Shown: positions 25,726 to 39,188, numbered from the stretch's first letter. The stretch is 64,000 nucleotides of DNA from Amorphophallus konjac (GCA_022559845.1 CM040126.1:51516458-51580457); one strand, 5' to 3'. The notes: generated by a model not told the origin, from the sequence alone. Numbers and translations are program-made.

Positions 25726-28327
25726 TGTGGCGCCCCCTTCCCGCGATCCCGTATCGTGTTCGGAGACGTCACAGCGGATGTACGGAAGTGTTGTGGGCCG
25801 AATATTTCCAAGGCACTAAAGGTCAAACCATCACATATTGTAAAAGAAATATAACCATACCATTTCCAGAAGATAAAACACTCATAATTTACATCGTATA
25901 CAGAGTACTACATATCTCTATCCAAAAGTCATATTTACATTCATTATTCAAAGGGAAACTAAATCTATTTATTCTGCGCGGCGGAATCCAAACTAAACTC
26001 GGGATCATCCTCCAACCTACCGCCCGTCAGAGTCAAAACGCACACTGGTCAATTTCCTGAAATGGTTAGGCAACGAAAGTGAGTCCAAAGACTCAGTAGG
26101 CATTAAAACCAATCACATGCTTATCATATACTAAACTGTGCAAATCCATGATATATATAAAGCTAATCACAATTTCACTGAATTGTACATATATTATGAA
26201 TACGAAGGAAATATAAAGAGTAAAGTAATTTTCAGATTTATAAACAGATGCGTATAACAAATCTTATCTCACTTATATATATGGCATAATACATATCTTA
26301 CCTAAATCAGAGCTTATACAGATGAACTTATTTTCAAATCATATCAAAGTCATATATCAAATCTGAACTTCATATTATTTGGCAGCATATATTGGACAGG
26401 CATCCCGTCACTAAAAGTAGTAGCAAACACATACCTAGACATCCATACGTCGACATAAAGATAAATGGTCTAAACGTTGGAGCCTGTCGGCCTTGATCAA
26501 CCACGCATAATCGGGAGTTAATACTCCACCATTCCCTAGATAATTTTCTTATTCTGGGTTCCAGATTTTTCGGAAGTCCGTTTGTCCTCGAAAATGGATC
26601 TAATCCCGTAGCGGAAGCTAACTACGGTTTGCCGCCCCACACCTCCTTAAAGTGACACAGTCCATATGCTTAATCAAATTTTTATTCTTATTATGATTCT
26701 TATTACATAGTCGTCTCAATACTTAAAACTTGCCGTTAAACTTTACAAAATAACTGGATCGTATTTTAATATTATTAAGTAAATGTATATAACATTCGAA
26801 GAGATTAGAGTAGAGAGAGAGAGTAGAGAGAGAGAAAGTAGAGGGACAAAGTAGAAAGAGATTAGAGAGAAGTTAGAGAGAGATTCGAGTGAAAATAATA
26901 TTTTTACAGAATGATAACTAAATAAATAACTGATTCTAAACATAGATCATTGGGTTAAATAAATCAATGACTTAAATTACATTTCAAACAAAATCAAATC
27001 AAAGAAATGTAAATAACAAATAACATGCACTCGATTTATCATGCCTACCATTAAAATGGACTTCCGAATTGACTTTAGTATCTCACTCAAGCTCCCGTAA
27101 AAGTCCTTGCGTAGGAAAAGATAATTGTCCAATCCTAGATACGTATAGAAGGGCGAAATTGTCCAAATAGATTTCAAATCCTTCGTCCAAGTGTTTATTA
27201 ATTATTTATATTATTCTAATACTGTATTATCTTCTCCGTTTATTAATAAGAGAATGGTAGTGAGAGAGAAATTTAGAGAGAGAAAGTGGAGAGAGAAAGT
27301 AGAGAGAGAAAGTGGAGATGGTAGAGAGAGAAAGTGGAGAGAGTAGAGAGAAATAGGGAGAGAAACTAGAGAGAAGGTAGAGAGAGAAACTAGAGAGAAA
27401 ATAGAGAGAGAAAGTTAGAGAGAGAAAGTAAAGAGAGAGAAAGTAGAGAGAGAAAGTAAAGAAGTAGTGAGAGATATTTAAAGAGAAAAATTAGGGAGAG
27501 AAAATAGAGAGAGAATTTAGAGAGAGAAAGTAGAGAGTAGAGAGAATAGAGAGAGAAAGTAGATAAAAAGAGAGAAAATAAAGAGATTAGAGAGAGAAAA
27601 TAAAGAGGGTGTAGAGAGAGAAAATAGAGCGAGAAAAGAGAGAGAGATAATAAAGAGAGTGTAGAGAGAGAAAATAGAGAGAGAAAGTAAAGAAAGAGTA
27701 GAGAGATAAAATAGAGAGAGAGTAGAGAGAGAATAAAAAAGAGAAAATAAAAATATTTAAGAGAGAGAGTGAGAGAGAGAGAGAGAGAGAGTGAGAGAGA
27801 GAGAGAGAGGGGTGTTGTAGTGGAAGGGAAAGAGGGGGAGAGGGGGTATATATAGGGGGAGGGAAAGAGGAGATAAGAGGGAGAAGGAGGAGGGGAGGGG
27901 ATAAGGATGAGGAGGGGGAGGGGGGGGTTACGTGAGGGAGAAAAAAAAAGTGAGTTATTATTATTATTTTTTGAATTTGGATGGATTTTTATGTAAAAAC
28001 CCACTAAATGTTATCAATAACAAGAGTTTAAGTAACTAATTCATTCTATCATATATTTGACTTACCAAATGTCAAAATTTGAAAAAGTGTTCAACATGAA
28101 ACTTATAGATTTTTGAATTCTCTATCCGACGGATCTAATATTGATTATATTCTGATATTCCTATGAAAAGTTATACATTATTAAAGTGAGATAGCTATTT
28201 AATTTACTTAATAAGATTCGTTAAACAATACCGTTCAAGGTATTAGACTTTAATTAAGGTAACATAAAATTCATATAGAATAACTATAAGATATTTAACT
28301 ATCTTTCGGATGAATTCGGGTGTTACA
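25726..28327 (-). repeat. 5' LTR of D
   Basis: On the plus strand it begins TGTGGCGCCCCC and ends GGGTGTTACA. The purine array spans 26800-26885 and 27250-27830. The promoter-like TATATATA lies at 27847-27854. It is 70 bp longer than the other LTR, mostly because of different repeat numbers in the purine array. The predicted U3 is about 0.47 kb and R/U5 about 2.1 kb. Confidence 0.9.
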
Positions 28328-28332
28328 GTTTG
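28328..28332. repeat. Target-site duplication of element D, right copy
   Basis: gtttg, identical to 18485-18489. C sequence resumes here. Confidence 0.9.
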
Positions 28333-31295
28333 TTGTCTAGTTTGCATCTTGTTAAGGTTGTCCGTTGCATGTGGAGTCATCTCCATCCATTAGGAGCATC
28401 ATCACCCAAGGGCGAGTCCCTCTCTTCATCCTATTTCAACCCACTCTTCGAATCTACCATAGCTTCCTTCGATCTTCCTCGGTCCCAAGAGGAGTCCCTT
28501 CCTCACGGGCTTCTAGAGGATCCCTCTAGAGTTGTCTCATTCCAGCCTCGTGAAGGGCCCATTCTTCCCTCATCTTCCATCCCCATGGAGAGTGCTCCAT
28601 CCACTCAAACTCCTCCTCTTCCTTCTGCCAATTCTGTCCTTCAGATGATGGCCCAATTAGACCCGGCCCAGCTTCAGGCGATCTATCAGGCTATGCAGGG
28701 GTCCAACACCCCGCCCTCCCCGATTATCTTTGGTCATTCCAATCCGTCCGTCACTCAACCTAGAGCTGACGGACCCATTGTGTAGCCCGTTGATCTCTCT
28801 CTGGTCCAACCTAGGACCCTCCGCTTCTCTAATCTTGAAATGGGCCAGTCTTCTGGGTCGGCCCAGCAGTTCCTTGATAAGGGCAATACCTTTGTCCCTT
28901 CTTTCCCGTCAGATCATCATGCTTCTGGCCCAATTGCGCTGCAAGTTCTTTTGGTCCAAACGATTTTATGTGCCCTCAGCAAGGGGCAGCCCAGGTCCAA
29001 TCCAATGTGGGTCACCCTTCGATCCATCATCCTTCTTATGGGCCGTCTCCTCCATATGCTTACCCTTCCGTCCCTCAAAATCCATCCTTTACTGTCCCTG
29101 CTCCCTCCCGAGAGCAGGAGTTGCTTGATAAGTGGGCCGCCATGCAGCAGCAACTCGACTTCCTTCAAAAGCGGGTTGGCCCTCAATCTTTGGCAGACGT
29201 TCCGATCCCGAGTTTTTAGAACATTCGGTTCCCTCCACAGTCTGAGCTCCCCAATTATAGAAAATATGATGGGAACAACAATCCTTTTATTCATGTGAGG
29301 GACTTCTTATACGAGTCGGCTCAATTTCAGTACGATGACCGCCTCATGACGTATCTATTTCGCCGATCGCTGGATGGTGTCGCGCTGGAATGGTTCTATT
29401 CTCTGCCATTAGAAGATGTCGAGAGTTTGAAGACAGTGAAAGATAAGTTTCTTCAGAGGTTCCAGGATAGAGTCGGCCCGGAATATTCATTCACAGATCT
29501 GGTGGCCGAAAAGATGAAACCAGATGAGGAATTCGCTACCTACGTAGATCGATGGAGGCAGATGGCCGCTAGGGTACTCGGCCACATTCCGGAGGAAGAG
29601 AAGGTCAAATTGTTGATTTCTAATGCCACTCTGACCTTCCGCAACATTCTAGCTATGAATGATATAGCCAACATGCATCAACTTTACGGCCGAGCGCGCT
29701 TTATCCAAACTCAGTTCAAGGATTCCCCCATACACTCGCTCTTTGAAAATCAGAAGCCCAAGTATCATAAGAAGCCTCAAGGGCCTATTACCGAGGGGAT
29801 CCAGACGAATGAGCCAGTTCAAGCCATTGCTTTCCCTTTCCAAGTCGCCCCCTTCCGCTTCCCCCAAAATCCCCGCACTCCACAGAACCCCGCTCCTCAA
29901 AACTTCCAAGCCACTCCACAAAACCCTCTGCCTACCTTCACCATTCCACAAAATACCTTCGCTGCACCACAGCAACCACCACAACCTCCACAATACCACA
30001 ACGTCCCTCCACCCAACGGCTACAACAATAATAACAAGCGCCCGGCTCCTAAAAGGGCACAATACCCGCCCTTGCTAGAAACTCTCACGGACATCTTCTC
30101 GGCTCTCATGTCAATCAATGTTATACAACTTCCTCCAGAACGGCCCAACTGGAACCTGGCTATTGACCAGACAAAGTACTGCATGTTCCACAGGCAGCCG
30201 GGCCACACCATTGAAGGATGTTTTCAGTTCAGGGACCTGGTATATGACCTTCATGAGGGACAAAGAATTGATTGGGCCGAGATGCATAAGGCCATCGTTG
30301 AAATTAAGGAAAAGAGAAGGCAGCCACCGAGGCAGCAAGTGCAGCAGCAACAAGCACCGCAGCCGCAGTAGAAGCCACCACAGTAGCAACAACAGCCGGT
30401 TCAGGATTTGGAGATTCACCAAAACCCGATGCCGAACCATCCTCCAGCTCCGCAGCCTCACCCGCAGGCACCGGCTCAAGTAAATGTTGTCCAACCCCTG
30501 GCTCCTAATGTCGGATGGTCTTTTGATGACGACGGCATCACGCCGCAGATAATGGCCTTCCACCATAATCATCGCAATCCCCTTGCTTTCTCTAGTATTC
30601 TACCAACACACCCAACACCTTCACCACTTGTTCCCCCATTCACACCCACTCCAGTAACTCCACCACCACCCGCAATTCTGTCACACCCGTCACCAGTTAC
30701 CCCCGCTACCATCATCACGCCATCACCCAACCCTTCACTTATCCCCACGCCTCCACTAGCCTGTCCTCCCTCCGTACCAGCACCCATCACCACCACCCCA
30801 CCTTCCACTAATCCCTCATCCCTCATCCGTCCATCGCCACTTATTACCTCCACCAACACCACAGCTTACCAAATCCTTTCTTCCACACCGCCTATTCCAC
30901 TCATCCACACCACTGGGCCAATTATGCCATCTTCTGGTGTTGTGCCGGCATAAAACCTCGCCCTACGGAGCGGGCAGCTGTTCCATCGGAATTATCCCAC
31001 TACTTCTAATCCCCAGTCTTCCCAGCCAGCTGTCGAGCAAGAAGAAGCTAAACCTCTGCTGGGTACCCAGTACGACTTGCTACATCATCTGGACAGGGTG
31101 CCCGCCAAGATATCTATTTTGGAGCTTATCAAGAGATCTACCCTTCACCAGGATGCTCTCAGAAACTTTTTACAAAAGGTGATCGTTAGTGAGGACATGG
31201 CAGTTGACAGTTTACCGACAGCACTGGCAACGATTTCCAAAGGGCAGGCGATCACATTTTCTGAGGCCGAGCTAGCTCCTCCAGAAGCTCAGTAA
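28333..31295 (+). pseudogene. C gag
   Basis: N-terminal low-complexity region with MMAQLDPAQLQAIYQAM (about 28645-28700), a helix-like segment LLDKWAAMQQQLDFLQKRVG (29130), then the gag core from about 29220 (NPFIHVRDFLYES, LRRSL-like FRRSLDGVALEWFYSL, FLQRFQDR, YVDRWRQMAA). A Tat-type CxxHxxxxHxxxxC knuckle, CMFHRQPGHTIEGC, lies at about 30180-30222. A Gln/Pro-rich tail follows. Stops at 28783, 29217, 30369 and 30384 are all TAG. At least two shifts in frame occur between 28700 and 29000. The main intact piece is 29220-30368. Gag forms the element's particles. Confidence 0.85.
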
Positions 31296-33037
31296 ATGCC
31301 GCTCTGCATTTCAATTACTTTGAACAAAGTCAATATTGACGCAGCACTGGTAGACACAGGGGCATCGATTAATGTGTGCCCACTCAGTACCCTCCGAGCT
31401 TGCAACATATCTGAAGAACTACTGCGACCTACCCCCACCACCATAGCTGCATATGATAATTCAAGAAGAGCCTATCATGGGGTGGTCACTATTCAAGCAG
31501 AACTTGGACCTCTTACTATGCTAGTGGAGTTCTATGTGCTGGACATTGACCCTATGTTCAAGGCTATCTTGGGTCGTCCATGGCTTGACACAATCAGCGC
31601 CGTACCCTCCACTGCGCATCAATGCATTAAATTTCCTTTCAAAGGGAGGGCCGTCAAAGTTAAGAGTTTATCCACGGTCCAATCTGTAAAGGCTATTTCA
31701 GAAAAGGTTCTCCCCACCTTATGGCCCAGCAGCCGGCCAGTCATCTCAGTGCTAGATCTTGACTTTCCTTGGGCTTATACACCCTGCAAACCCATCACTG
31801 CTGTAGTTAATATCAAGATGAAGCCCCAGATCCGAGATTCCAAGGGTTGGGATATTATATTGAAGCTAGGCTACCAACCGGGGAGAGGCCTCGGTGCTCA
31901 ATTGCAGGGAAGGACCAAGCCCATCCCCAAGGGCAAAAAAATGAACAGGGGAGGTCTCGGCTACAGAGAGACTGCATTATCTATGATGGGTTCTGGGCCA
32001 CTCACCTGGGACTACCGTCAGCATTTTGTCAGAGGGCCTCTCCAGCCAGGCACATTGAGCCCACAGCCAGTTCTGCCAGAAAGAAAGGATTCAATCTGTC
32101 CAGTTGCCGGTCCCCCCTACCACCAAGAGGGCCAGTTGATGACATGATTGACTATGGTCAGGCCTTTGAGAGATTGTTCCATGAAGAAGACTGCCAGAAG
32201 CATCAAGAGGTTCGGCTCTTCCAATGGAGGCCGAAGAACCAGCCAGTTCAGCATCCACGGGAGGAGGGGAGCTCGCCAATTGTCTTTTCTTGGTCTCCCT
32301 CCCGTCTTCAATCACTTTTTCAGCAATGAGAACTCATATCCCGTCCTCCCCCAATCATGATCAACCAATCCTTCAATGATCCGTTTGAAATCTTGTTTAT
32401 TCCCTGCGCCTGTGGGCGTTGTCCTCCTATTAATCTGGTCGACCTATTCACTCCTCCTTCTTCCACCACTCCACTCGACGAGATGTGGTTTCGGTCCTCC
32501 GATCCCTTCTTCGATTGCATCTTCCCTGAATTGTTCCCCATGTAACTCCCGCCTCCTCCGTCATGTTGTGCGGTCTCCACTGATCTCCAAAAAAAAATGT
32601 CAAATTCGAAACGGAGATTTCAGTGGAAGATTACGCTACCTTGTCTCCATTCTCCTCCCAGGGGCACGAGTCCCCTGCTCCTTCCTTTCCACTAAATTTT
32701 CTTTCTCCTAGGTTAGGATTAGGGTCTGTCGAGTCTAGGGAAGTAGAGTCAGTTAGGTCTAAAGAAGTAGGGTCTTGTTCTAGGTCATCCCACCCTTCCT
32801 CCTCTGAGCCGCACCCGCTTACGCGTCCTTCAAAATCTGTTCCTGATAGGTTCTTGCAAGATCTAGCTCAACGGTGTCATGCTCTTTTGAAGTGTCCAGA
32901 ATTTGTTGCCACGGCAATCATGATTGAAGATGAAGAGGAAATAGAGGTGGTGTGGAGCGATGACGGACTCGGTGTCTATGAAATCCTGGATGAGAAAGAC
33001 CCGACTGAGGATGAGGACAGCAACGTAGATGACATTG
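31296..33037 (+). pseudogene. C protease, G-patch and linker
   Basis: The aspartic protease core has VDTGASINVCPLSTL (DTGA at 31353-31364) and ILGRPWLD downstream. A G-patch follows (GYQPGRGLGAQLQGR, about 31864-31910), a glycine-rich RNA-binding motif typical of Tat/Athila protease regions. A frameshift near 32110 and a TGA at 32145 break the frame. The downstream linker is spread over two frames: 32357-32545 with CACGRCPPINLVDLF, and 32623-33037, acidic, with EDEEEIEVVWSDDG. The linker stops at the solo LTR inserted after 33037. Confidence 0.8.
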
Positions 33038-35764
33038 TGATGAGGGCATCCCTTGCCCCTCCACATTTTCTCCGGACTCGGATTGTTCGTCGGCAAGCGC
33101 CATTATGTTCCTCAAGTGTTTGTGAGTCGAGTCATGTAATTTTCTTATTTTTATTTGAGTCTTAATCATGTAATTTTCCATTTATTTGAGTCATGTACCT
33201 AGGTTAGTAGGTTATCTACCAATGTCCTAAGTCATTGTGTTGTTTAGATAGGCTATTGGGCCCATCTCATTGGGCTAGGCCCATGGACACCCCCTTCCCT
33301 TCGGTTATTAGTCATTGTGTCTTTTGTTAGGGTCCTTTGTCAAAAAAGTCATGTGCCTATAAATAGGCCACCCCACTCCTCATATGTAACAATTTTGATG
33401 AAATATTGAAGAAATCCCTTTCAAGTCTCTCATTATCTCTCTCTCTCTCTCTCTCTCTCTCCCCCTCCACCCCAATTTTTGGAATTTTCTCTATCCTCCC
33501 CATTTACCTCTCATTAACTCCCCTCCCCTCATTCAATCACCTTCCCAACCACCCCATCTCTCACCTACCCCATTTAAACCTCTCCCCTTCCCCATAACCC
33601 TCTTTATTCCACCCCCTAGTCCCAAGAGAGCTCCACCCAATCCCCACTCCACCTTCCAACCCCCAACTACCCATTTCCCTTCCCTAAACCTCACTCCACC
33701 TTCCCAAGACACCTCTTCCCATCCCCAAGACCACCATTGATCACTCCCCATCAAAGAAAATTCAAACTCACATTCCCTCCACCCACTTGTGCCTCCCTCA
33801 CAGCCCAAATTCGTAGCTCCTCTCTCACCCTCTGAAAACACCCCATTCCAGACCCCATTCTCCCTCTCCCACACCTTAGAACACCCCCTCCTAGGCCCCC
33901 TCACAACTAGGGGTCACTCCCACACCTATTCACCCCCATTTCCACTTCCATTTACCCCATTTCTCCCACCACCTTCCATCTACAGTTCGTAGGTTGCAGG
34001 TGGCAGAAGTCCAGCAACTTGCAGAAGGTGTCACATCGTCATCCTGAGGCTTATGAAGGTGCTTCATACATCGTTGGAAATGTCTTTGAGTCCTCTTTCC
34101 AACAGAGGTGGTCCCGCATCCATCCGAGCTCGGAGCTGTGCGGTGGAGCAGATCTTGTGCGACTGTGCAATCTGCCCCAGGCTGAAGACCAGAGAGCATT
34201 TGGAAGTTTCACCACGACCAACCTTGCAAGAATCAGAGCTCAGTTTCTTCATAAAAATTCTTCTTCTCTGAATCCTCTTTCATCTCCAGAAAGCGGAACT
34301 CCATTTGGCATTCGAATCTGGGAGATATCATTTTTCTCCCCCGAAGTATACGTTCTGTCCTCCCACAGTCTGCAGCGACCCTTCACCGGTGATCTGAGGC
34401 TACCGGCCAACCTTGGCATTGGTTGGCTTCCCCGTTAACTTTTCTGCGTAGAAGACTCGACAGCCGAACCAACGGCTTTGACGGTACTCGATTTCGAGTT
34501 CGGGAGTGGTCGTGGCATTGCTGTCAATCTGCTGCTGGGAAACTGTTCCTGTCCGAACCAGAGATAGAGCTCCTGTTCAACTGTTGACCTCAGCCAGCTC
34601 GTGAGGGATCTGAGCGCCAATTTTGGAGGGCTGAAACTATTACCAGTTAGCTGTCATCTCCAAGAAGAAGGACCTCATTCGGCCTCCGAAGCTTCCAGTT
34701 ACCATTTTCTTCGTTGGGGTGTGTCGTCTGCCCCCTGTGGGTCTAGGTTTGACCTGCCCCTGCTCATCCGGCTACCTCATTCTTCTCCGACCTCCGATTG
34801 GGGCCCCGTCAACTCCTGCTCGAAGCTGCTCTGACCATGAGGACGTCACCACCAGGCTCGTCACATTTGGAGTTCAGAAGCGTCCGTGGTACCCTATGCA
34901 ACCTGCTGTACCAGTTCTGCACTAGCCAGAGGAAGAAGCTGTTGACCTGTTCCAGTCGCTGGCCCGACCAGCCCTGAGTTCCAGAGCTCCTGCCAAAACT
35001 CAGACATCATCCTCAATCTGTTAGCAAGCTTTTGGCGCAAGTCTCATCAGATTCTGAGCTCGTTGGAATTATTGGCAGCATCGACATCGACCCTCTGTCT
35101 AGAAATACAAAAGCTAGGCAGAATCGGTGAAGCTCGGGAAGCCGGTTCTCTTTGCATATCTCCCCACCCCGCTTGGCCGGCTGAAGGCCCCTCCCTGCGT
35201 GGAGGTAGTTTTGGATGTATTAAGCATAATCCCCACCCCAATATCCCCCCTCTTGCATGGGGTGTAGTTCATGTAATTATTAAGTCGCAGGTTTGAAGCT
35301 TCAATCGACGCGGCGTGCGGGTACATACCCTCGCCTCCCCGCTCGCCCCCGTCTCCGGCCGGAGTCGGCGTCTTCACGCCGGCTAGGTGAGCCTCGGTCC
35401 CTCTCTTACTGGTTTAATCACTTGCTTAGCTTAGTATTATTGCTATTGCTTCGTCGGACGGAGAGTGAGAGTTCGGCCCAAATTGCTAGTACATTGAGTG
35501 ACCACCGCGGACGAGTTGTGAGAGCATCCACTTAACCCACACCCTTGGTGTGTTGGCCGCCCATGATTTGGGCATCCTAGGCCCATTTGGGGTTCTCCCC
35601 GAGCTAGCCAACCATTGGAGCCTCAAGGTCCCGCCTCGGACCCTCTCCAACATCGCCTAGTTGCCATCGGGCACTAGTGTGTGCCATACGGGTGAGCTCG
35701 CTAGTGTGAGTCCACTGCTCAAACTTGAATGCTTGCAAATAGGTCCAAGGTTAGTTTCACATCA
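33038..35764 (+). repeat. Solo LTR of family A (A3) inserted in C pol
   Basis: A full 2.73-kb family-A LTR (TGATGAGGGCATCCC ... TTCACATCA) with no internal region. The flanks cattg (33033-33037) and cactg (35765-35769) match at four of five bases and look like a mutated target duplication. The element C reading frame before and after is contiguous once the LTR and one flank copy are left out of account. Solo LTRs arise by recombination between the two LTRs of one element. It is clearly diverged from the A2 LTR. Confidence 0.88.
33358..33365 (+). promoter_or_regulatory. TATA box of solo LTR A3
   Basis: TATAAATA about 0.32 kb into the LTR, followed by a (CT)n tract at 33437-33460, the same arrangement as in A1 and A2. 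Confidence 0.6.
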
Positions 35765-36899
35765 CACTGTCGATTTGTATGCGCAAGGACCAAAGAGATT
35801 CGACGAGCCATCATCAGCAGTGGATGAACCTACGAAGGAAATAAATTTAGGGACTGAAGAAGACCCAAGGCCCATCATTATTGCCGCTAATCTACCTCCG
35901 CAAGTAGAAGAAGATTTGATCAAGGTTCTGAGGGAGTATAGCGATTCTTTCGCCTGGTCTTATGAGGACATGTCAGGTCTTGACCCCTTTTTAGTGGAAC
36001 ATCGACTCGTGCTTAAACCAGGGGCAACACCTGTGAAACAACGGTCAAGAAGATTTCACCCCCACATGGCCTTGAGGATTAAAGAAGAAGTCGATAAGTT
36101 GTACAAGGCCAGGTTCATTAGAGTTGTTCTATATCCTCAGTGGGTGGCGAACATAGTCCCTATTATCAAGAAGGATGGGAAAGTGTGTATCTGCATTGAT
36201 TTTAGGGATTTCAACAAAGCATGTCCCAAAGATGATTTCCCGCTGCCTCACATCGACGTCCTGGTGGATAACACCGCCGGGTACGAAGCTTTATTGTTCA
36301 TGGATAGATACTCAGGCTACAATCAGATCCGTCTCGCTCCGGAAGATCAAGAGAAAACCTCCTTCACCACGCCCTGGGGCACGTACTGTTACATGGTTAT
36401 GCCGTTCGGTCTGAAGAACGCGGGTGCCACCTATCAGAGGGCGATGATGGCCATTTTTCACGACATGATGCATATCTATATGGAAGCATACGTGGATGAC
36501 ATTTTGGTGAAGTCAAGGACTAAAGAAGAACACCCCTCTATTCTGGCTAAGGTGCTACAAAGAGTCAGGGAGTACAAGCTTAAAATAAATCCGAAGAAGT
36601 GTGTATTCGGAGTCTCTTCAGGGAAGCTGCTAGGTTTTATAGTGAGCAAACGGGGGATCTAGATTGATCCTAACAAAGTAAAGGCCGTCATGGACATGCC
36701 TCCGCCGAAGAATATTACGGAACTTCGAGGACTGATTGGTCGACTGCAATTCATCAGAAGATTCATATCCCAACATTCTCAAAGGTGCCACCCGTTTTAT
36801 GAATTGCTAAAGGCGGGGGTCAAGTTTGAATGGAATCAAGACTGTCAGAAGGTCTATGAGGACCTAAAGGAATATCTATCCAATCCCCCAATTTTGTAA
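35765..36899 (+). pseudogene. C reverse transcriptase
   Basis: Starts immediately after the solo LTR. Motifs: LREYSDSFAWSYEDMSGLD, RFHPHMALRIKEEVDKL, WVANIVPIIKKDGKV, IDFRDFNKACPKDDFPLP, FMDRYSGYNQIRL, MPFGLKNAGATYQRAM, the active-site YVDD (36489-36500), then LKINPKKCVFGVSSGKLLGF and the connection region (LRGLIGRLQFIRRFI). In-frame TAG at 36660-36662 and TAA at 36897-36899. The frame is the same all the way to 39188, so only point stops and no shifts separate the domains. DMSGLD and KACPKDDFPLP are usual in Tat/Athila RTs. Confidence 0.92.
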
Positions 36900-37997
36900 C
36901 CTCCTGTCCCTGGGAAACCCCTAATCCTATACATCTCGGTCATTGAGGACTCCCTAGGGGCGGTCTTAGCACAAGCAGATGACGAAGGGAAAGAGCGGGT
37001 TGCGTATTACCTCTCTCGGTTATTTAACCCGGCTGAGGCCAAATACATCGCTATGGAGAAGACTTGTGCCGCCTTAGTATGGGTAGCTCAGAAGCTTAAA
37101 CATTACTTTCTTGCCCACCTGGTTAGGTTGATTTCTAGATTGGACCCGATTCGCTATCTCTTAGAAAAACCTGTCCTTTCTAGTATGTTAGCTCGCTGGC
37201 AGAGCTTCCTCTCTCAATTCGATATCACTTTTGTCATTCAGAAGGCGGTCAAAGGGTATGCCATTGCTGAGCATCTTGCCCATCTCCCCATCCCTCACAC
37301 TGACTCTATTCAGGACGATTTTCTTGATGAGCATCTCTCTGCTATCTCTCATCATCCCTTTTGGTCTCTGCACTTCGATGGTGCACTCAATTCACAAGGC
37401 CGAGGGATCGGCGCTGTTCTGCTCACTCCAGAGGGAGTGACGATGCCCTTTGCTTATCAACTTCGATTTCCTGCTACCAACAATATCGCCGAGTACGAGG
37501 CTCTCCTAGCCGGATTGAAGCACGCCAACCTTCTTGGCGCGCGCTATTTGAATATCATAGGAGACTCTCAGCTCGCCCTGCGGAAAGTTTTGTCCACTTA
37601 CCGCACTCGTGACCCCAAGCTCAAGCCTTATCAAGATTTGGTCACGCTCCTTGCTAGGATTTTCCGCAAGCTGATCTATATCCATACTCCTAGGTCTCAG
37701 AACATTCTAGCTGATGCCTTAGTGTCGCTTGCTTCCTCTCTATCTTTCCCTCTCAGTCGGGGCACTGAGACTATCGTCGTTCAGAGATTGAACGCACCCT
37801 CTCTTCAGGATCCTAGGTACATCAACCTTAGGAAAGCTATAGAGGCGAGGGCTGAGAAGGAAGACCTTAAGGAAGTATCTTTGATGGAGCTAGAAGAGAT
37901 TCTGGAGGAAGAAGAATTGCCCTGGTATCATGAGATTGAGTTATTTTGCAAGGACGAATCATTCCCAGAAGGGGCAAATGCTGAGCAGCGCACGTAA
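36900..37997 (+). pseudogene. C RNase H and second, archaeal-type RNase H
   Basis: The first RNase H (36900-37230: LYISVIEDSLGAVLAQA, VAYYLSRLFNPAEAKY, LVWVAQKLKHYF) lacks the usual first catalytic Asp, as in Tat elements. A second RNase H (about 37365-37750) keeps all four acidic positions: Asp in LHFDGALNSQG, Glu in NNIAEYEALLAGL, Asp in IIGDSQLALR and Asp in SQNILADALVSLA. Two RNase H domains in this order define the Tat lineage. A tail to TAA at 37995-37997 leads into integrase in the same frame. The second domain is probably the working nuclease. Confidence 0.9.
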
Positions 37998-39188
37998 ATA
38001 AGGAGAGCCACCTCAAGGTATACCATCGTTGCAGGAGAACTATATAGGCGTGCTACTAATGGAATGCTCATGAGATGCTTAGAAGATGATGAGGCTTGGA
38101 AGGTGGCTGAGGCAGCCCATTCTAGTGAGTGTGGAGGTCATGTCAATGGCCAGGCTCTAGCGAAGAAGATCCTTAGGAAGGGCTACTATTGGCCCACTCT
38201 AGAGGAAGATTACTCCCTCTATGTTCGGAGGTGTCTTAAATGCCAACTCCACGCTGATAAAATTCATGCTCCAGCTTCATCTCTCCATCCTCTTTACGCT
38301 CCTTGGCCATTCTCTATGTGGGCTTTCGACGTTGTCGGCCCGCTCAGTGATCCTAACTCTCAGATCAAGCAGAAATCCTTTATCCTTACCGCCACTGAGT
38401 AGTTCACCAAATGGGCCGAAGTGGAGGCGTACGCAGAGATCAAAGCTTCAACGGTGTGCCGCTTTATCATGAAGAATATCATCTCGCGGTTCGGAGTGCC
38501 AAACAGCATCATCACCGATAACGGACCCCAGTTCGTTTCTCAAGAGCTCAAGGACCTATGTAAGAAGTTCAATATTACATTGCATCATTCATCTCCATAT
38601 TATCCTCAAGGCAACGATCAAGCTGAGGCCACTAATAAAACCCTTCTTAAAATTATAAAGAAGACATGCGAATCTCATAAATTTTTTGATTGTCCAGAAA
38701 GGTTAGTGGAAGCTCTGTGGGCTTACCGCACCTCCGTCCGTACTCCTACGGGACAAACTCCCTATGCTCTTACCTACGGGATGGAGGCGGTGCTCCCATA
38801 TGAGATCTTGATCCCTTCCCTTAGAGTGCAGCTCGATAAGGAACTTAATCTCGATGAACGTCGAGAGGCGTTGCTTGTTTAGCTAGAACTCTTAGATGAG
38901 AAGAGGATGAATGCGGCCGATCATGTATCCATTTATCAAAAGAGAGTTTCGCGTTATTTTCAAAAGAAGGTGATTGAACTTAAATTTCAAAAAGGTGATA
39001 TGATTTTGAAACGCAAATTCATTCGGTCTGCAGGTCCTAGGTCTAAGTTGCAACCTAACTGGGAAGGGCCGTTCGTTGTAAAAGAGGCTTATCTAGGGAA
39101 TGCTCATCGTTTAGTGAACGCGGAAGGTGAGGAGCTCTCTCATGCGTGGAATGGGTTGTATCTTAAGCGTTTCTTCCTTAGAGTCTAA
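37998..39188 (+). pseudogene. C integrase
   Basis: Zinc-binding HHCC region (AHSSECGGHVNGQ ... RRCLKCQLHAD), catalytic core with Asp in MWAFDVVGPL, Asp in SIITDNGPQFV and Glu in NDQAEATNKTLLK, then a C-terminal segment (GDMILKRKF, LQPNWEGPFVVKEAY). The core has NDQAE where NGQAE is usual. TAG at 38400-38402 (in place of an aromatic residue before FTKW) and TAG at 38880-38882. The stop after RFFLRV is at 39186-39188. No chromodomain, as expected for Tat. Confidence 0.9.

Noticed and set aside
27390..28004. 204-codon minus-strand ORF rich in Ser, Leu and Phe
   Set aside because: Translation of the GA/CT microsatellite array of the D LTR, not a protein.
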